Made by a program: the position numbers and the translations under genes
Part shown: piece by piece, positions 37,433 to 49,210 of the stretch
Layout of the letters: each line of letters opens with the position of its first letter
Position numbering within the stretch: position 1 is the first letter of the stretch
From: Podocnemis expansa
Taxonomy: Eukaryota > Chordata > Testudines > Podocnemididae
Reading direction: 5' to 3'
Assembly: GCA_007922195.1 (NCBI GenBank)
Contig: ML682038.1
Location: forward strand, 6,022,689 to 6,086,688
Length of the DNA: 64,000 bases
The notes under the pieces: generated by a model
Seen by the model: the letters and a program-made list of their open reading frames with translations, nothing else
Databases searched by the model: none
What the model was told of the DNA's origin: nothing

Positions 37433-38895
37433 TGCTAGGTCATTTACTGTTATGTGTTTCTTGAATTGAAAATGTCACAGGGCAGAAGCTGTGACTTTTG
37501 TATGTTCTGCAGGAGTGCTGACCACACAGTGAGAGCATACAGGCAAGAAATAATACACTTCCTGTGTCTCCAAGAAGGTATACTGAACAACCTGATGCTT
37601 CGTATACTGCATGGTATTTCACTGGGCTTTTGTCAAAAAGAATTTTTCCAAAAGTTGCTGCTATCTGATTCTGCAACTAAAATTTGGGTTTACAAAACTG
37701 TTGTTATTTAATCAGTCCAGCCATAAAATCTACTCTACAATAGTGATGAGACCAACAGTATGTGATTCACTCTTCTAAACAGTTACTCACTTCAGGTTTT
37801 ATGAGACTGTTCTGCTTATGATTAGACTAAGAACAAACTGCTGTAGCTTTTAAGGGATACTATGGACATTCCTTTAAACACGCAAGTTTAATTGTTTAAC
37901 CAAACATATTTAAAGTATACAGTAGATATGTGACAAATACACAAAATGTACCATAAATTATATGAAATTAAAAGAACCATTCTCCAATCCACAATTTTTC
38001 CTCTCCCATTACTCCCTTAATATTCAGTATTACTTTTAATCACCAACTAGCACTTGAGTTGCGTTTTCCCAAAAGATCTCCCCTCCTAAAAAATCAAAAG
38101 ACATCAGCGTAAGTAAAAACCATGACCACAGATAAAACCAGTGTGATTCTGCATTTCTTACTGTAACAGTTCTAGCAAATATTACCTGAAATACTTTGAT
38201 TTTTTTCAGTGAAACAGCATAAATCTAAACTTTGCCAGCCCTAGACACTAATTAATTTTTTAAAAACTATAGGTAATTAAGACTATCCAAAATTAAAAGT
38301 GAATAAGAAGTCAGGAATTATAGAACTGCATGTATTTTACCATATCTGCAAGGGACACTGTGTAATTAAACACATATTAATTGCCCTAATCATCTTAGGC
38401 AAGTAATAAATTAGAAGAGTTGATTAATACGCTGGATTTAGTTCAGCTTGTTAAATCTGACACCTTGGCAAAGGAAGACTAGGTTGAAAAGCTCTAAGTA
38501 ATTGGAATTTCACTCTCATCAATTTGCCATTCTGTAATAAGAGCTATTTGGTATACTGATTCCCCATCAGTAGTTTTTTTAATAAGTCAGTTATATTGAA
38601 TGGAGTACCATTATGATGCTCATAAAGATTATGAAATAATTGTGAACTTTGATCTCTACTGTCAAGAGTCACTTTCATTCTGAACACAAAATGCGTATAT
38701 TTTCTTGTAGGCTATAAATCCTAATTAATTCTAGAAGTTAATAACTTTTTGAAATGTCCAAGCAGACGCATTAAGTTTTCCACACCTTGAAGCAAATGAC
38801 TCCATCAGTATGTAGCATTCAAGAGCTGTTGATGTCTCCTTGAAAGTTCTGAAACACTTCGTTTTGAGACAGTTCTCCATTCCCCCCTTTTCAAC

Positions 38896-38922
38896 TTATT
38901 ATTATTATTATTATTATTATTA
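38896..38922. repeat. TTA trinucleotide microsatellite
   Basis: About nine tandem TTA units in intron 3. Confidence 0.9.
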
Positions 38923-39666
38923 CTCTTTTAAACACATATACTCTCTCTCTACTTGGTAGAGATGGTAAAATTTTCCAGGACATAGTTCACGTCTTCCTAT
39001 GCATTTGCAAAATGCACTCCACTAAGGGGTACTGGCTCTGGTAAGGACACTATCAAAACAAAGAATAAACAAACTGAATGGAAACAAGGTTTTAACTTTC
39101 AAGGGGTTTGCTCCAACTGCATATTCCTCAACTGAAAACACCTAGATTTCAAATTATAACACCACTGGTTGCTGAGGAACGGATATCACCACAAAGAATT
39201 AGGGCTATAAGGGCTGGACTCATCTCACTATGATAATTTAAGTTCATTAAATCAAGTTACTCTTGATTTATATAAACATAACAGAGAGGAGAATCAAGCC
39301 ACAGTGAAGAGCAATCCACAGGAACAAAAAAAGGAATAGAAAAACTACTCAGAAGCTAAGATATTGTTTTCATAGAAATCCTCCTAATACAAAAGGATAT
39401 AGAAAATATGGGACATATAGACATAAATGTTTCTAAAAATAAAATGGCTCTTTGACGTTTTATGAAAACATGCAGCTTTAACTTGGAATTCCCATATGTT
39501 ACTGCAACAAGCAGTATTTTAAAACAACCTTCTTAAGAAATATTCCAGAAAGCTTTATAAAACATATTGCAAATTAGAGTCTAAAAGAATCTAAACCGCC
39601 AACATATCTTTAACTAAACTTTACTATTCCACTGAGCTAGCATTTTGTGTTCCTGCTGACATGGTA

Positions 39667-40227
39667 CAGTGGGGACCCATTTACATGCAGGTGTCGGGGG
39701 ATAAGCCCCCGGCAACAGCACGTAAACCGGCCTACGTGTAAATGGGACCGGAAGGCCTTTCCCGGGGCACCAGCTCAGGCCCCGCTCCTGGCCACGGGCC
39801 ACGCCCCCAGCCCTGCTTCTGTGCTGGGGTCCGAGCCGGCCTCAGGCGCCTGCTGCCGCCAGCCTGGCCCTGGATCCCCAGTTGGGGACATGGCAGGGAG
39901 CTGCAGCAGCGGCTGCTTCCAGCCCTGTTCTAGGTCTGGCCGCCCACAGCCACGGCTGCTGCTCCCTGCCATGTCCACGGCCGGGGATCCAAGGCCGGGC
40001 TGGCGGCAGCAGGCGCCTGAGGCTGGCTCGGACCCCAGCACAGAAGCAGGGCCAGGGAGCGGGGCCTGGGCCAGTGCCTGGGGCCCGTCTCCGGGGCAGC
40101 GATGTTCCTGGTCCCATTTACGCAAGGCACGTTAACGGGACCTGCACGTTACTTTGGGGGACATCCCGTTATCACATGTTAACCGGTTCTACGCGCAAAC
40201 CAATCACGCGGTAACAGGTCCCCCCTG
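39667..40227. mobile_element. TA-flanked GC-rich palindromic element (Tigger/pogo-like)
   Basis: Starts CAGTGGGGACC and ends GGTCCCCCCTG, inverted repeats of each other with one mismatch, flanked by TA on both sides (39,665-39,666 and 40,228-40,229). This fits a Tc1/mariner-superfamily insertion. Inside, arms at about 39,780-39,914 and 39,948-40,073 are reverse complements (for example GGGGTCCGAGCC versus GGCTCGGACCCC). Long open frames on both strands come from CpG-rich palindromic sequence and are not genes. Confidence 0.75.
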
Positions 40228-40644
40228 TACCCTACAATTAAATGACTCTGCCCCCCCCCCAACATTTAGCATTATTTCTATGCTAGTAAGACATTGGCAA
40301 TTTTGTACAATGCGAAACACAATAATGGTTAATTTAAAACTCCTTTTCGATTCTTTAATTGTGAGGTATTAATGGTAAATCAGTCCATTAGCCAGTTTAA
40401 GCAGTAGAAGAACCTTAACAAGTGAGACGTAATGCCTATTGCTGCCACCTATCCCCTATTCTTTAAAAACCTGAACAGCAAATTCTACAAGTCCCATAAT
40501 TTGTGAAGTATAAAATAGACCTATATAAGCAAAGAATGATGGCAAGCAAACCTGGATGTCTCACAAACATACACTGTGTGCACATACACAAATATTTTCT
40601 ACCCACTTTCAGTGACTCACTGATACCAATGCAGACTGTTTAGC

Positions 40645-41056
40645 AGGTGTGGCTCTTGAATGAAAAATTGTAGCTCCTGGAAGAACATCAGCAAATCAAT
40701 TTAGGAAAGCAGCCCCAGACTAGGAGTTCAGGAGGGGGTCAGGATGGTGGGGAGAAGTGTGGCATGGTCACAATTTTAAATAACTCGCCACTAGCCTGCA
40801 GTCTTCTACATCGAGCAGCAGCTAAGTTCTTACTACATAGGCCTAATTTTCATGATAACCTTAAGTAATTATTAGAATCTGACATTATTCGGATTGATAT
40901 TTGTCCTCTTTTTACAATAAAATTAAAGTGTGCAATGAATTTTAAACTTAGTAATTTTGGAGTAGGTAAAAGTATATGGCTATAGGCCTCAGGGTGGCTC
41001 TCGAAGGTTTAATCATCAACTTGTGGGGCTCGAGTTCCATACGTTTGGCCACCCCT
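40645..41056. mobile_element. hAT-like element, copy 1 of a two-copy family
   Basis: The right part (from GGCCTAATTTTCATGATAAC to CCATACGTTTGGCCACCCCT) is colinear with 62,404-62,624. The left end CAGGTGTGGCTCTTG loosely mirrors the right terminus. A single unit GATGGTGGGGAGAAGTGTGG at 40,743 corresponds to the unit expanded into a minisatellite in the 62-kb copy. Confidence 0.6.
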
Positions 41057-41550
41057 ACTACATAGTCTCTCCTTTCTAACAGACAAGGGCTGTCAATCCT
41101 AATCAAGACATCTGTTCCCGTCTGAACACTACTGGGAGTTAGTTTTCTTGTTTCTCTTCAAATGAGCACTTTTCCGACTTGAAATGATCAAATTACTTAG
41201 ATGGTTTCTGTTCCAAAAAAACTGACAATCCTTTTGTTCTATGTTTGTAATGAGCCCGAAGGGGCACCTTGATGCTACCACAATACAAGTAACCAGCCAC
41301 CAACTCAGAAATGTCTAACCATTGAAATTAATGAAACAGAAGTTTGCAGGACCCACTAATTTGCTGAGTTGTGGAGGGATCATAGAACAGAAGGTGGTGT
41401 TTCTATGATCTGGGATGCCTCAAGCGAATATTTCAGAGTAGCATAGCAGTCATTCAGCCATCAAAAAGGCAATGTATTCATCTGAAAGCAGAAGAGAACT
41501 GGAAGCCTGACTATATCCTTGTATTGGCCAGGTAACAGATTAGAAGCCCT

Positions 41551-41670
41551 GCAAATAGTGTAGTGGCTAGCACCTCCGCTTAATATGCGGAAGGTCCTGG
41601 GTTCAATTCCCAGGGGGTTGGACTCGATGATCTCATGAGGTCCCTTCCAGCCCTATGATTTGATTTGAGC
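41551..41670 (+). mobile_element. tRNA-Val-like SINE with CR1-type tail, copy 1
   Basis: The 5' part (TAGTGTAGTGGCTAGCAC as box A region, an anticodon-stem-like CCGCTTAATATGCGG, GGTTCAATTCC as box B) follows vertebrate tRNA-Val in order and spacing. The 3' part (GGTTGGACTCGATGATCTCA, GAGGTCCCTTCCAGCCCTAT) is the CR1 3' end. It terminates in ATTTGATTT-type repeats. It is not a functional tRNA, since the acceptor stem does not pair and there is no terminator. Confidence 0.85.
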
Positions 41671-42384
41671 TACAGGACACTGAACAAACTTCTCACCTGG
41701 ATATATAGTACACCCTCATAGGTAGGAATACTTCAAGAATGGTGGTTCCCATAATATTTAAATGTTTGCAATGCTAAACAAAACATTATGGATCTTTCAA
41801 AAGTTTAGAACTGAACATTGACTTAATACCACTTTGAAACTTCAGGCAGAAGAAAAATACTCGTCCCCGCCCCTTTTAAGACAGTTAACTTTTAAATTCA
41901 GTACTTGTGCTGTATATGCCTTTTCTTTCCTTCGGTCTTTACTACTGCCTGACAACATACTTCTGGTTCCAAAGAAGTTGTGTGGTTGACTGGCCAGTTC
42001 ATAACTCTGATGTTTGTAATCCTGAAGTTCTACTGTAGTTTTTAACTGCAGAATGTGTGTAGGAAGTACCCTGTGGCTGCTTTTAAACAAAAAACAAAAC
42101 AAAACATAAATCTGTCACCCTACCTCTGTCAATGATGCAGCACTTAATTCAATAATGGGAAAGTAAAAGAGGAAACTTGGCAGTTATTCAGGGAAAGGTA
42201 AAAATGCACTGGGTTAGAAATTACAGAGCCTTAGATGAAAAAAATGAGGTTCAGGGTCTAACGACAGATGGTCTAATCTTGTGTCAGAAGTCAGAAAAAG
42301 TAGCTCTGCTTATAAATGCCTGAACCTGGAAGATCCAGATATCAAAACTTTCATTCACTCCCACCAAATAGGAATTCCAGAATA

Positions 42385-43439
42385 CAGTTCATCCTCGATT
42401 TCCCAGTCCCCCATTTCCTGGACTTCGGATGAATCTTCCATCCAGGGGCCTGGCTGCACCGCTCCGGCAGCCAGGGAAGGGGATCCTAACCACCCCCCCC
42501 TTCCAGCTCCGGGGGGGGGGGAGGGAATGAGGGCTGCTTCACCCGCCCAGCCTCACCTCAGTTGGCAGAGCAGCCAGCCAGCCGACCCCCAGCCAGCCAT
42601 GCCTCCCCAGGAGTCGGAGGGGGCCGGCGCTGAGCTCCGATGTGGCAATCAGGGCCTCTGAGTAGCCAGCCCCATGCCCAAAGCGTTTGGGCTGCTTCGC
42701 CCCCTACCCCCCTGCACCCCCCCCCAGGCCATGGAGCAGGCCCATTCAGGCAGGGGAGGGCCAGGGCCAAAGTGGCCACAACTCTTTGGGTGCTGGGCGG
42801 GCTGCTCTAGCACCCCGACCCCGTGTGCCGGAGCTCAGTGCTGGCCCCCTCCGCCCCTGGGGAGGTGCGGCTGGCTGTAGGTCGGCTGTCTGGCTGCTCC
42901 ACTCCACTGTGGTGAAGCCGGGCAGGTGGACAGAGCAGCCTCCAGCCCCCATTCCCCCCCCTTCCAGGGAGCTGGAAGGGGGTGCAGTTAAGGTCCCCTT
43001 CCCTGGCCACCGAACAATGTTACCTCTAAGCTGCCAATTACACCACTTTGGTGGCCAGGAAAGAGAGCCCTAACCGCCCCCCTCTTCCAGCTCCTGGGAA
43101 GGGGGGGAAATTGGGGCTGGAGGCTGTTCTGCCCACCTGCCTGCCCACCCAGCCTCACCGCAGCAGAGCGGAGCAGCCAGACAGCCAACTCCCAGCTGGC
43201 CGTGCCTTCCCGGGGGCAGTGGGGGCTGGCGCTGAGTTCCGGGACGTGGGGTCGGGGCCCTGGAGCAGCCCGCCCCACACCCAAAGAGTTTGGGCTGCTT
43301 GGCCCAGACCCCCCTCAGGCCATGGAGCAGGCCCATTCAGGCCGGGGGGGGGGGGGGGGGGGGCTTTCAATTTTCCAGACTTTCGGAAAATTCGGATGCC
43401 TCCTCCCCCCATATAGCCTGGGACATCAAGGATGGACTG
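42385..43439. mobile_element. TA-flanked Tigger/pogo-like element with three GC-rich modules
   Basis: Terminal inverted repeats CAGTTCATCCTCGATTTCCC and its counterpart ending ATCAAGGATGGACTG, flanked by TA (42,383-42,384 and 43,440-43,441). Nearby blocks such as CCTGGACTTCGGATG also mirror each other. The interior holds a GC-rich module present three times: direct at about 42,455-42,770, inverted at about 42,770-43,015, direct again at about 43,050-43,345. A 20-plus G run sits at 43,344-43,364. All long frames here on either strand are artefacts. Confidence 0.75.
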
Positions 43440-44209
43440 TAGTTGTGATAACAACCTTATTATTCCCATTTGCAGTAACTTAACATGAATTCTGTCAAGA
43501 TTCTATGTAGTGTGCCAGAAAAAGTCTTATTTTATAAAAGTAGTATGGAAAGAGCCAAGTCTTGGGTCCTCAATTCTGATTTAGCACATCCCTATGCCTA
43601 AGCCAACCTAACAGCTTAGTTAGAGAATAGGAAAGAGGAGGCAGATTTGTATGCAGGAGAGTGCATTGAAACAAGTGATCTGAAATTAGGGGAAGGAATA
43701 CATAGAGCTTTGGCACCTTTCTGACCCAAGACACAAAGGAACCCCTGTGCCCTAGGGGTCAAAGTGGTCTGTCTCACTTTTTTAGACTTTTCAGCTGTTA
43801 GCAGGATAGAAGGAGTTCCTTAAATTAGAAAGAACTTCCAGAAAACTAAAAACTTATGCGAAGTTACAGTCTCAATATCACCAAGAAAAAGCTGAAGAAG
43901 CTACAGACCTGGCTATTTCCTCTTTAGCTCTTTACTCCTACATCTAAAACCTATTACCATTCTGGGACAAAGTAATTTTTCATCTACCATCTTTCTCCAC
44001 ATTCCTCTTGGCACCAGGAGGAAAAAAACAAAAAAAAAAACCCCGCTTTGGTTTCAGCATTTCTCTCTCAATAGTCTCAATTCCTGACAACAGACACACA
44101 AAACCAACAACCTTGTTTGAAGACGCTCTGTATTTTACTTTTCATAATATACTTTCCAAATGTGAAGCATCCAAATCAGCTATATTTTTCTGTCCTTACA
44201 AGAGGGCTA

Positions 44210-44228
44210 CCGGGGGGGGGGGGGGGGA
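44210..44228. repeat. Poly-G tract
   Basis: About 17 G in a row, a potential quadruplex or slippage site. Confidence 0.85.
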
Positions 44229-44514
44229 GCATGTTTTCCAGTGTTTAAAGTAACTCATATCCCTGCAACTGTCCTCAAGATCCTGAATCTGACCCCTTCA
44301 ATCTTTGAATTTGAGAGACAAATCAATAGTGGATAATTTTTTCTGGATGTCAGATCTCATTTCTTTAGACAATTTTTATACAACATTCTGATTATACAAT
44401 CATATTTCACAATAATGTGATATGAGTTTTTTTATCCTTAGTTATATTTTAAATTGTAAATCTACAAAAACATTGATTATTCTTCTCTCCGTGCACCAAG
44501 TTCCTGGAATTGTC

Positions 44515-44730
44515 ATAACGGATCAGACTTGTGGTTCATCTGCTCCAATGTCTTGTGTTCAGAGGTGATCAGCACCAGATGTTTCAGAGGAAGGTGCAAA
44601 AACTCACAGTAAGCAGATGTGATATAATTTGCTTAGCATAAAGGTCTATCTTACCCTTATATTTAACAATTCAACCCTGATTTAAATCCTAAAAATTCCT
44701 TTACTAAACTTCCAACAATATATATGAAAG
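44515..44730. repeat. Old interspersed repeat, family not named
   Basis: GGAATTGTCATAACGGATCA, GACTTGTGGTTCATCTGCTC and CAGATGTTTCAGAGGAAGG resemble a widely dispersed sauropsid repeat. The assignment is by memory of the pattern only. Confidence 0.4.
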
Positions 44731-45682
44731 ATTTTGGGTGGTCTCAGCTAACCATTTTCAAACCTTGTGAGTCTTTTTACTGAAATTTAGGTTTAGAATA
44801 TTCTCAAACAAATGCAACCACCTGACTCAAGTATTCTTCCCCAAGTTTCTGAAAATATCTCTTCAGTTCTTTCTGAATTATCACTGTTGACAGCTTTTAC
44901 ATTTATATTAATATTTACAGCTCTGAAATGACATAAAAGTATCACACTCAAGTGTCCTGCTCAACTATGTGGTTCCTAACAGCTAAGACAGCACTATATC
45001 TTTCCAGGTGAATAATAATGGTATATGTGAATATGATGGAGCATTTGTTTACTACACTGATCACAAATGTATTCCTGAAGTATGTGGATGACAACCAGTA
45101 AATGTTTCAACAATAAGATTTAGTAACTAGATAGCAATATTCTTACTAGGCATAAAAGAATACAATCCATAAAAAAATAGATGGCACCTGTAGAACACAG
45201 AGATTGCTCAGATTTCTTTTCTTTTTTAAAAAAGGACTATTCAAATTTTCCAGCAGAAACTAACTTACCACCACATCTAACAGATGGTCAACTGCTGTGT
45301 CATGACCCAAAAGTGTATCACCAGCTAATGGCCTGTCATTGTAAGTTCCTGCTGCTGAAAGAAACCCTTATAGGGGGGTCTCTCCATGACAAGGAGAGCT
45401 GCAGGGGCAAGCTTCTGGCTTTTTAAAAGCTGCTGCTGACATGGAGAGAAGTGTCATTGCTGAAAGTGCCTGGGGTAACTGCTTTTTTACAGCAACAGGG
45501 GCTGCCTCTCAAGCCTCCCGCTGCCAAAATTACCTTTGCAGGAAGTTGTCTTTCAGCAGCAATGGCCTACCCATCATCAAAAGTGGTGGCAGTAGGGAAA
45601 GTGGGGAACCTCAGCAGTGCAGGGAGCCTTGGTGTGGTGGGGAGCCCTCCCAACCATGTGGTTTCAACCTCCTGGTCTAAAG

Positions 45683-46280
45683 CAATGGTTCCCAACCGGG
45701 GATACGTAGAGAGTTCATCAAATTGATTAACATCTAAATCAGGGGTCTCAAACTCAAATCACTATGAGGGCCACATGAGGACTAATGCAGGGCTGCATGA
45801 GGACTAGTACGTTAGCCCAAGGGCTGCACCACTGGAACCTTTACATACAACAATATTGCAAATATCAGTAATAATAGTGTCATTGCAGGTTGCAAGAAAT
45901 GGCTTTAGGGGCCACATGTGGCCCACAGGCTGCGTGTTTGAGACCCCTGATCTAAATATTTGCCTAGTTTTAGAACAGGCTATATAAAACACACTAGCAA
46001 ACTCTATACAAATTAAAATTTCATACAGACTATGACTTGTTTATACTGTTCTGTATACTATACAGTGAAAAATAAAACATATTCCAATTTATTTATTTTG
46101 TAATTATATGGTGAGAATGAGAAAGTAAACCATTTTCAGTAATAGCATGCTATTATACTTCTCTATTTTATGTCTGATTTTATATGCAAATCGTTTTTAA
46201 GAAAGATAAAACGTGAAAGCATACAAGACAAACCAGTCTCTTGAATGGGTACAGTAGTCTGGAAAGGTTGAGAACCACTG
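45683..46280. mobile_element. hAT-type element hosting a second hAT element
   Basis: Ends CAATGGTTCCCAACC and GGTTGAGAACCACTG. The target duplications GTCTAAAG (45,675-45,682) and GTCTAAAC (46,281-46,288) agree at 7 of 8. It is interrupted at 45,740 by a complete smaller element. Without that insert it is about 380 bp. Confidence 0.85.
45740..45949. mobile_element. Nested hAT-type miniature element
   Basis: Perfect 14-bp inverted termini CAGGGGTCTCAAAC and GTTTGAGACCCCTG, with perfect 8-bp target duplications ATCTAAAT at 45,732-45,739 and 45,950-45,957. At 210 bp it has no coding capacity. It is younger than its host element. Confidence 0.93.
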
Positions 46281-47127
46281 GTCTAAACAAGCCTAGAATG
46301 AATACAATGCTCAACAGCTCTGCTCCTGAGGCACAATGGAACTTTCTATCGTAGGGTAAAGCTAGCCTGTGCAGGACACAGAGCCTTCAAACAGGTTGGT
46401 CTGAGAACATGCAAGAAACTCCTAAAGAAATTAAGGGCTATCACAAATCTCACCACCTTCTGTTTCAAATGCAAAATGCACCCCAACCTTGCTTTCTCCA
46501 AGACACAGCAGAAGGTGCACATAAAAACCACCCAAATATAACACTACACAAGGGCTCAACAAAACCCGGGCACCAGGTTGACATGGCGATGGGATTGGAG
46601 GCTGGCTCCTAGCTCTGCCATGGAAATGCAGCAAAAGGACACCCTCTGGTGACCAAAAATAATACCGCTGGCTCCTAGCTGGGTGCTAATGTTGTCAAGC
46701 CCTGCACTACACTGAATACACAACTCTGCCCCTGAAGAGATGATGAGACAGAAGGAACGACGAGTGATAGAAGTTAGTCAAGTCACTGAACACATTATTG
46801 GCAGGGACATGAATACTACAGTGCTAAAGGTGATAGATGAATCCGTACAGTACAGAACAGAACTCTAGTCAGTCGCAAATTCCCTCAAAGGGCAAGCTCT
46901 TTTCAACTGGACATATGTAATATAACAACTTGTAATTTATCTGCTACACAGAATAAAATTCTGACTATTAATGGGTTTAAACCATAAAATAAAGAGCAAC
47001 TAATGCATATTATACTGTCACAAAAATTATTATGCAAATTCAGATAGTAGAGTTTTAAATGTTAACTTATTAATATACAGAAGTATTGCTTGTCTGTTTT
47101 CAGATCTAGATGTCTCTATAGACTTAC

Positions 47128-47219
47128 TTTTGTATTACAGTTTGCAAGCTCAGCATCATGCCCAGTTCACTTTTCATCTTTTCTCTGTTGGCACGGCATT
47201 CTGCCAAATACCGGAGAGC
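47128..47219 (-). CDS. ARMC1: ARMC1 coding exon 3 (armadillo-like helices)
   Basis: A 92-nt exon encoding [20 protein letters not shown] and [10 protein letters not shown], plus two bases of a split Lys codon. The acceptor is CTTTTAG|GCTCTCC and the donor CAAAA|GTAAGT. The phase is 0 on entry and 2 on exit, which matches the single leading base of exon 4. It forms part of the N-terminal armadillo-like helical region. The stop-free stretch is too short for simple ORF scanning. Confidence 0.95.
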
Positions 47220-47818
47220 CTAAAAGGAAAGAGGGACAATAACCATCAGAAGCTGCTTCTGTTATTCCATCATTATTTTCTATTTCTGATATTTCAGACA
47301 ATTAACTACTCCATAATTCATAATTTCCAAAAAAGAATAACGTGTGGGATACTTAGAATATGCCGTTTCAGTGCTCCAATGTCACATCAAAGACATTGGC
47401 CACATCATACCAGGTGCAAAAAGAAGGCACAAATTACATGAACAAGATTAGAATATTCAACCAATACCTGGGAACAGAAGACTGACACTGCCACCTCCCT
47501 CCTTAGTATTAAGAAAAGTCTGAACTTTGTTCATAGATAAAAAAAAATAATTGAAATTTACCTGTTCCATGATTCACAATTCCAATAACCATTCTGGAAG
47601 TGAAAACACAAGAAAGAAAAATCTTTCTAAGACACTAAGTTTGGATGTAAGAGTTCAATGGGTATCCTCTTTCATGGAATACAGAGATACACAATTCAAT
47701 GGTGTCTCTGTTCCTATGCACATACTGTGCTAATTTTTGAACACCAGATCTGATCACTTCCACGATTTCAGAGAATATGTTTAGGCATCAGTGTCCAGAG
47801 TTTTATTTTGTTTTGGTT

Positions 47819-47830
47819 GGGGGGGGGGGG
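47819..47830. repeat. Poly-G tract
   Basis: Twelve or so G residues after TTTTGGTT. Confidence 0.8.
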
Positions 47831-48539
47831 ATGTAGGGTAGGAAGAGAGAGGAGAGGTTAGAGCAGGGACCAGAAAATTCAAAGTGGAAACATGAGAAAA
47901 CTGGTGAACACATGATCACCTGTTTACAACAACTACAGCTTTAAAGCACCTCTGCAATTGTCTATATACATTCATCAGTTGACTGACTGCAGTCACATAT
48001 GTCTTCACATATAACATATATCCCATCCCATTTCTACCTATTCTCTCAATAAGAGTTTAACGTGTTGCCACCCTGAATGATTTTTCTTGCAAGGAAATAA
48101 TGATGTGGAGAGATTAGGGGATGAGATTGTGTACACAAACTGTAGCATGGGAGAGGGGACAAACAGAGAAACAGGGGCACACTGAATACCTGGTAATGGG
48201 AGAAGTCAGTGGACCCTCATATGTTGGGAGAGCAGCACTTAAAGTCCTTAGTATAGAGGGGACCAGGGAAATGAAACCACACAGAGATCCTGTCAAGAAG
48301 GGAGAAGTAGGAATGGGAAACATAGAAACCTTGTTATAAGAGTGTGGGGCCCCTGATAATGAAACGAGAGAGGAAGCAGTGAAAGGGAGACATAAAAACC
48401 CTCAGTTTTATCCGGGCTTCCCATCATGCTTTGGAAAAGCTTCCCAAAGGCTTCTACAAAACTAACTTTTTGAATTATTAAAAAAAAAAAAAAAAAAAAA
48501 GCCCACCTTCTTCAAACCCCAGTTTGCTTAGAGGCCTAC

Positions 48540-48805
48540 AAAAACCTTGATCACCAGCTCAGCTGCTGGTTTGTTGAGACCACTGCCTATAATGCTGACC
48601 AAAACTGCCTCACTGTTGTTTTGTATTCCCCAGTCCGGCTGTACCCATATGTTGTCTCTTGTCATATGCTTGGTCTGCAAGCTCTTGGGGGCACAGATTA
48701 TCTTTCTGTTCTGTATTTGTATAGTACTTAGTACATTGGGGTCCTAGTTCGTGATTGCAACTCCTACCTGCTATGATAATGTACTTAATAAATAATTGTG
48801 ATCAT
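48540..48805 (+). repeat. L3/CR1-like LINE 3' end
   Basis: GTCTGCAAGCTCTTGGGGGC, TTCTGTATTTGTATAGTACT, TAGTACATTGGGGTCCTAG and a terminal AATAAATAATT follow the layout of ancient L3-type 3' ends. Highly diverged. Confidence 0.5.
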
Positions 48806-49084
48806 GGGAAAGGGGTTAAATGAGGGACACAGACTCCCTGGTGGCAGGAAATTGGAGAACCTTGGTACAGGGGGAAGAAAGGAATGGGGGATCACAGACC
48901 CCTAACATGAGAAGGATGGTGGGTGTTTCAGGGAATCCATGAGACACAGGGGAATGGAAGGGTGGCACACAAGCATCTTACTGAGGGGTTCAAGGAATGG
49001 AGTGAGCCCCTGGTGTATACCACAATATTTCTTTTAATGAAGTATATGACTTCTCAGTGTAAGTATGGGAGAAATACATCCATT

Positions 49085-49210
49085 GGTGCAGGAGACTAAG
49101 AGTCATGGCTCCCAGGTTCTATTCTAGGCTCTGTGGAAGAAACACTGGTGAAGTCACGTCATTAATCTGTCCTTGTCATCTACAGAATGGATACAACCAT
49201 GCTTAAATAT
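49085..49210 (+). repeat. MIR-like ancient SINE fragment
   Basis: CTAAGAGTCATGGCTCCCAG, GTTCTATTCTAGGCTCTG, a GTGAAGTCACGTCATTAATC block and CTACAGAATGGATACAA are in MIR order. Confidence 0.5.

Larger units (their letters stand above)
23083..47127 (-). other. ARMC1 intron 3
   Basis: The largest intron, about 24 kb, carrying most of the transposons listed separately. Stretches with nothing identifiable are roughly 25.2-27.9, 28.6-29.1, 30.2-31.4, 31.75-32.5, 33.0-35.0, 37.5-39.6, 41.1-41.5, 43.5-44.5, 44.75-45.6 and 46.3-47.1 kb. They are AT-rich without conserved open frames. The 28,300-28,660 part is GC-richer and may be an old interspersed repeat. Confidence 0.6.

Noticed and set aside
39647..40135. 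162-codon plus-strand frame and a 116-codon minus-strand frame
   Set aside because: Both are produced by a GC-rich palindromic transposon. The two strands give similar peptides because the sequence is its own inverse.
41551..41610. A tRNA gene
   Set aside because: Box A and box B are present, but the acceptor stem does not pair, the sequence runs straight into a CR1 tail, and the same unit recurs at 59.4 kb. It is a SINE.
42281..43483. Many proline-rich frames of 67-128 codons on both strands
   Set aside because: They fall inside the three-module GC-rich TA-flanked element and show no conserved protein features.
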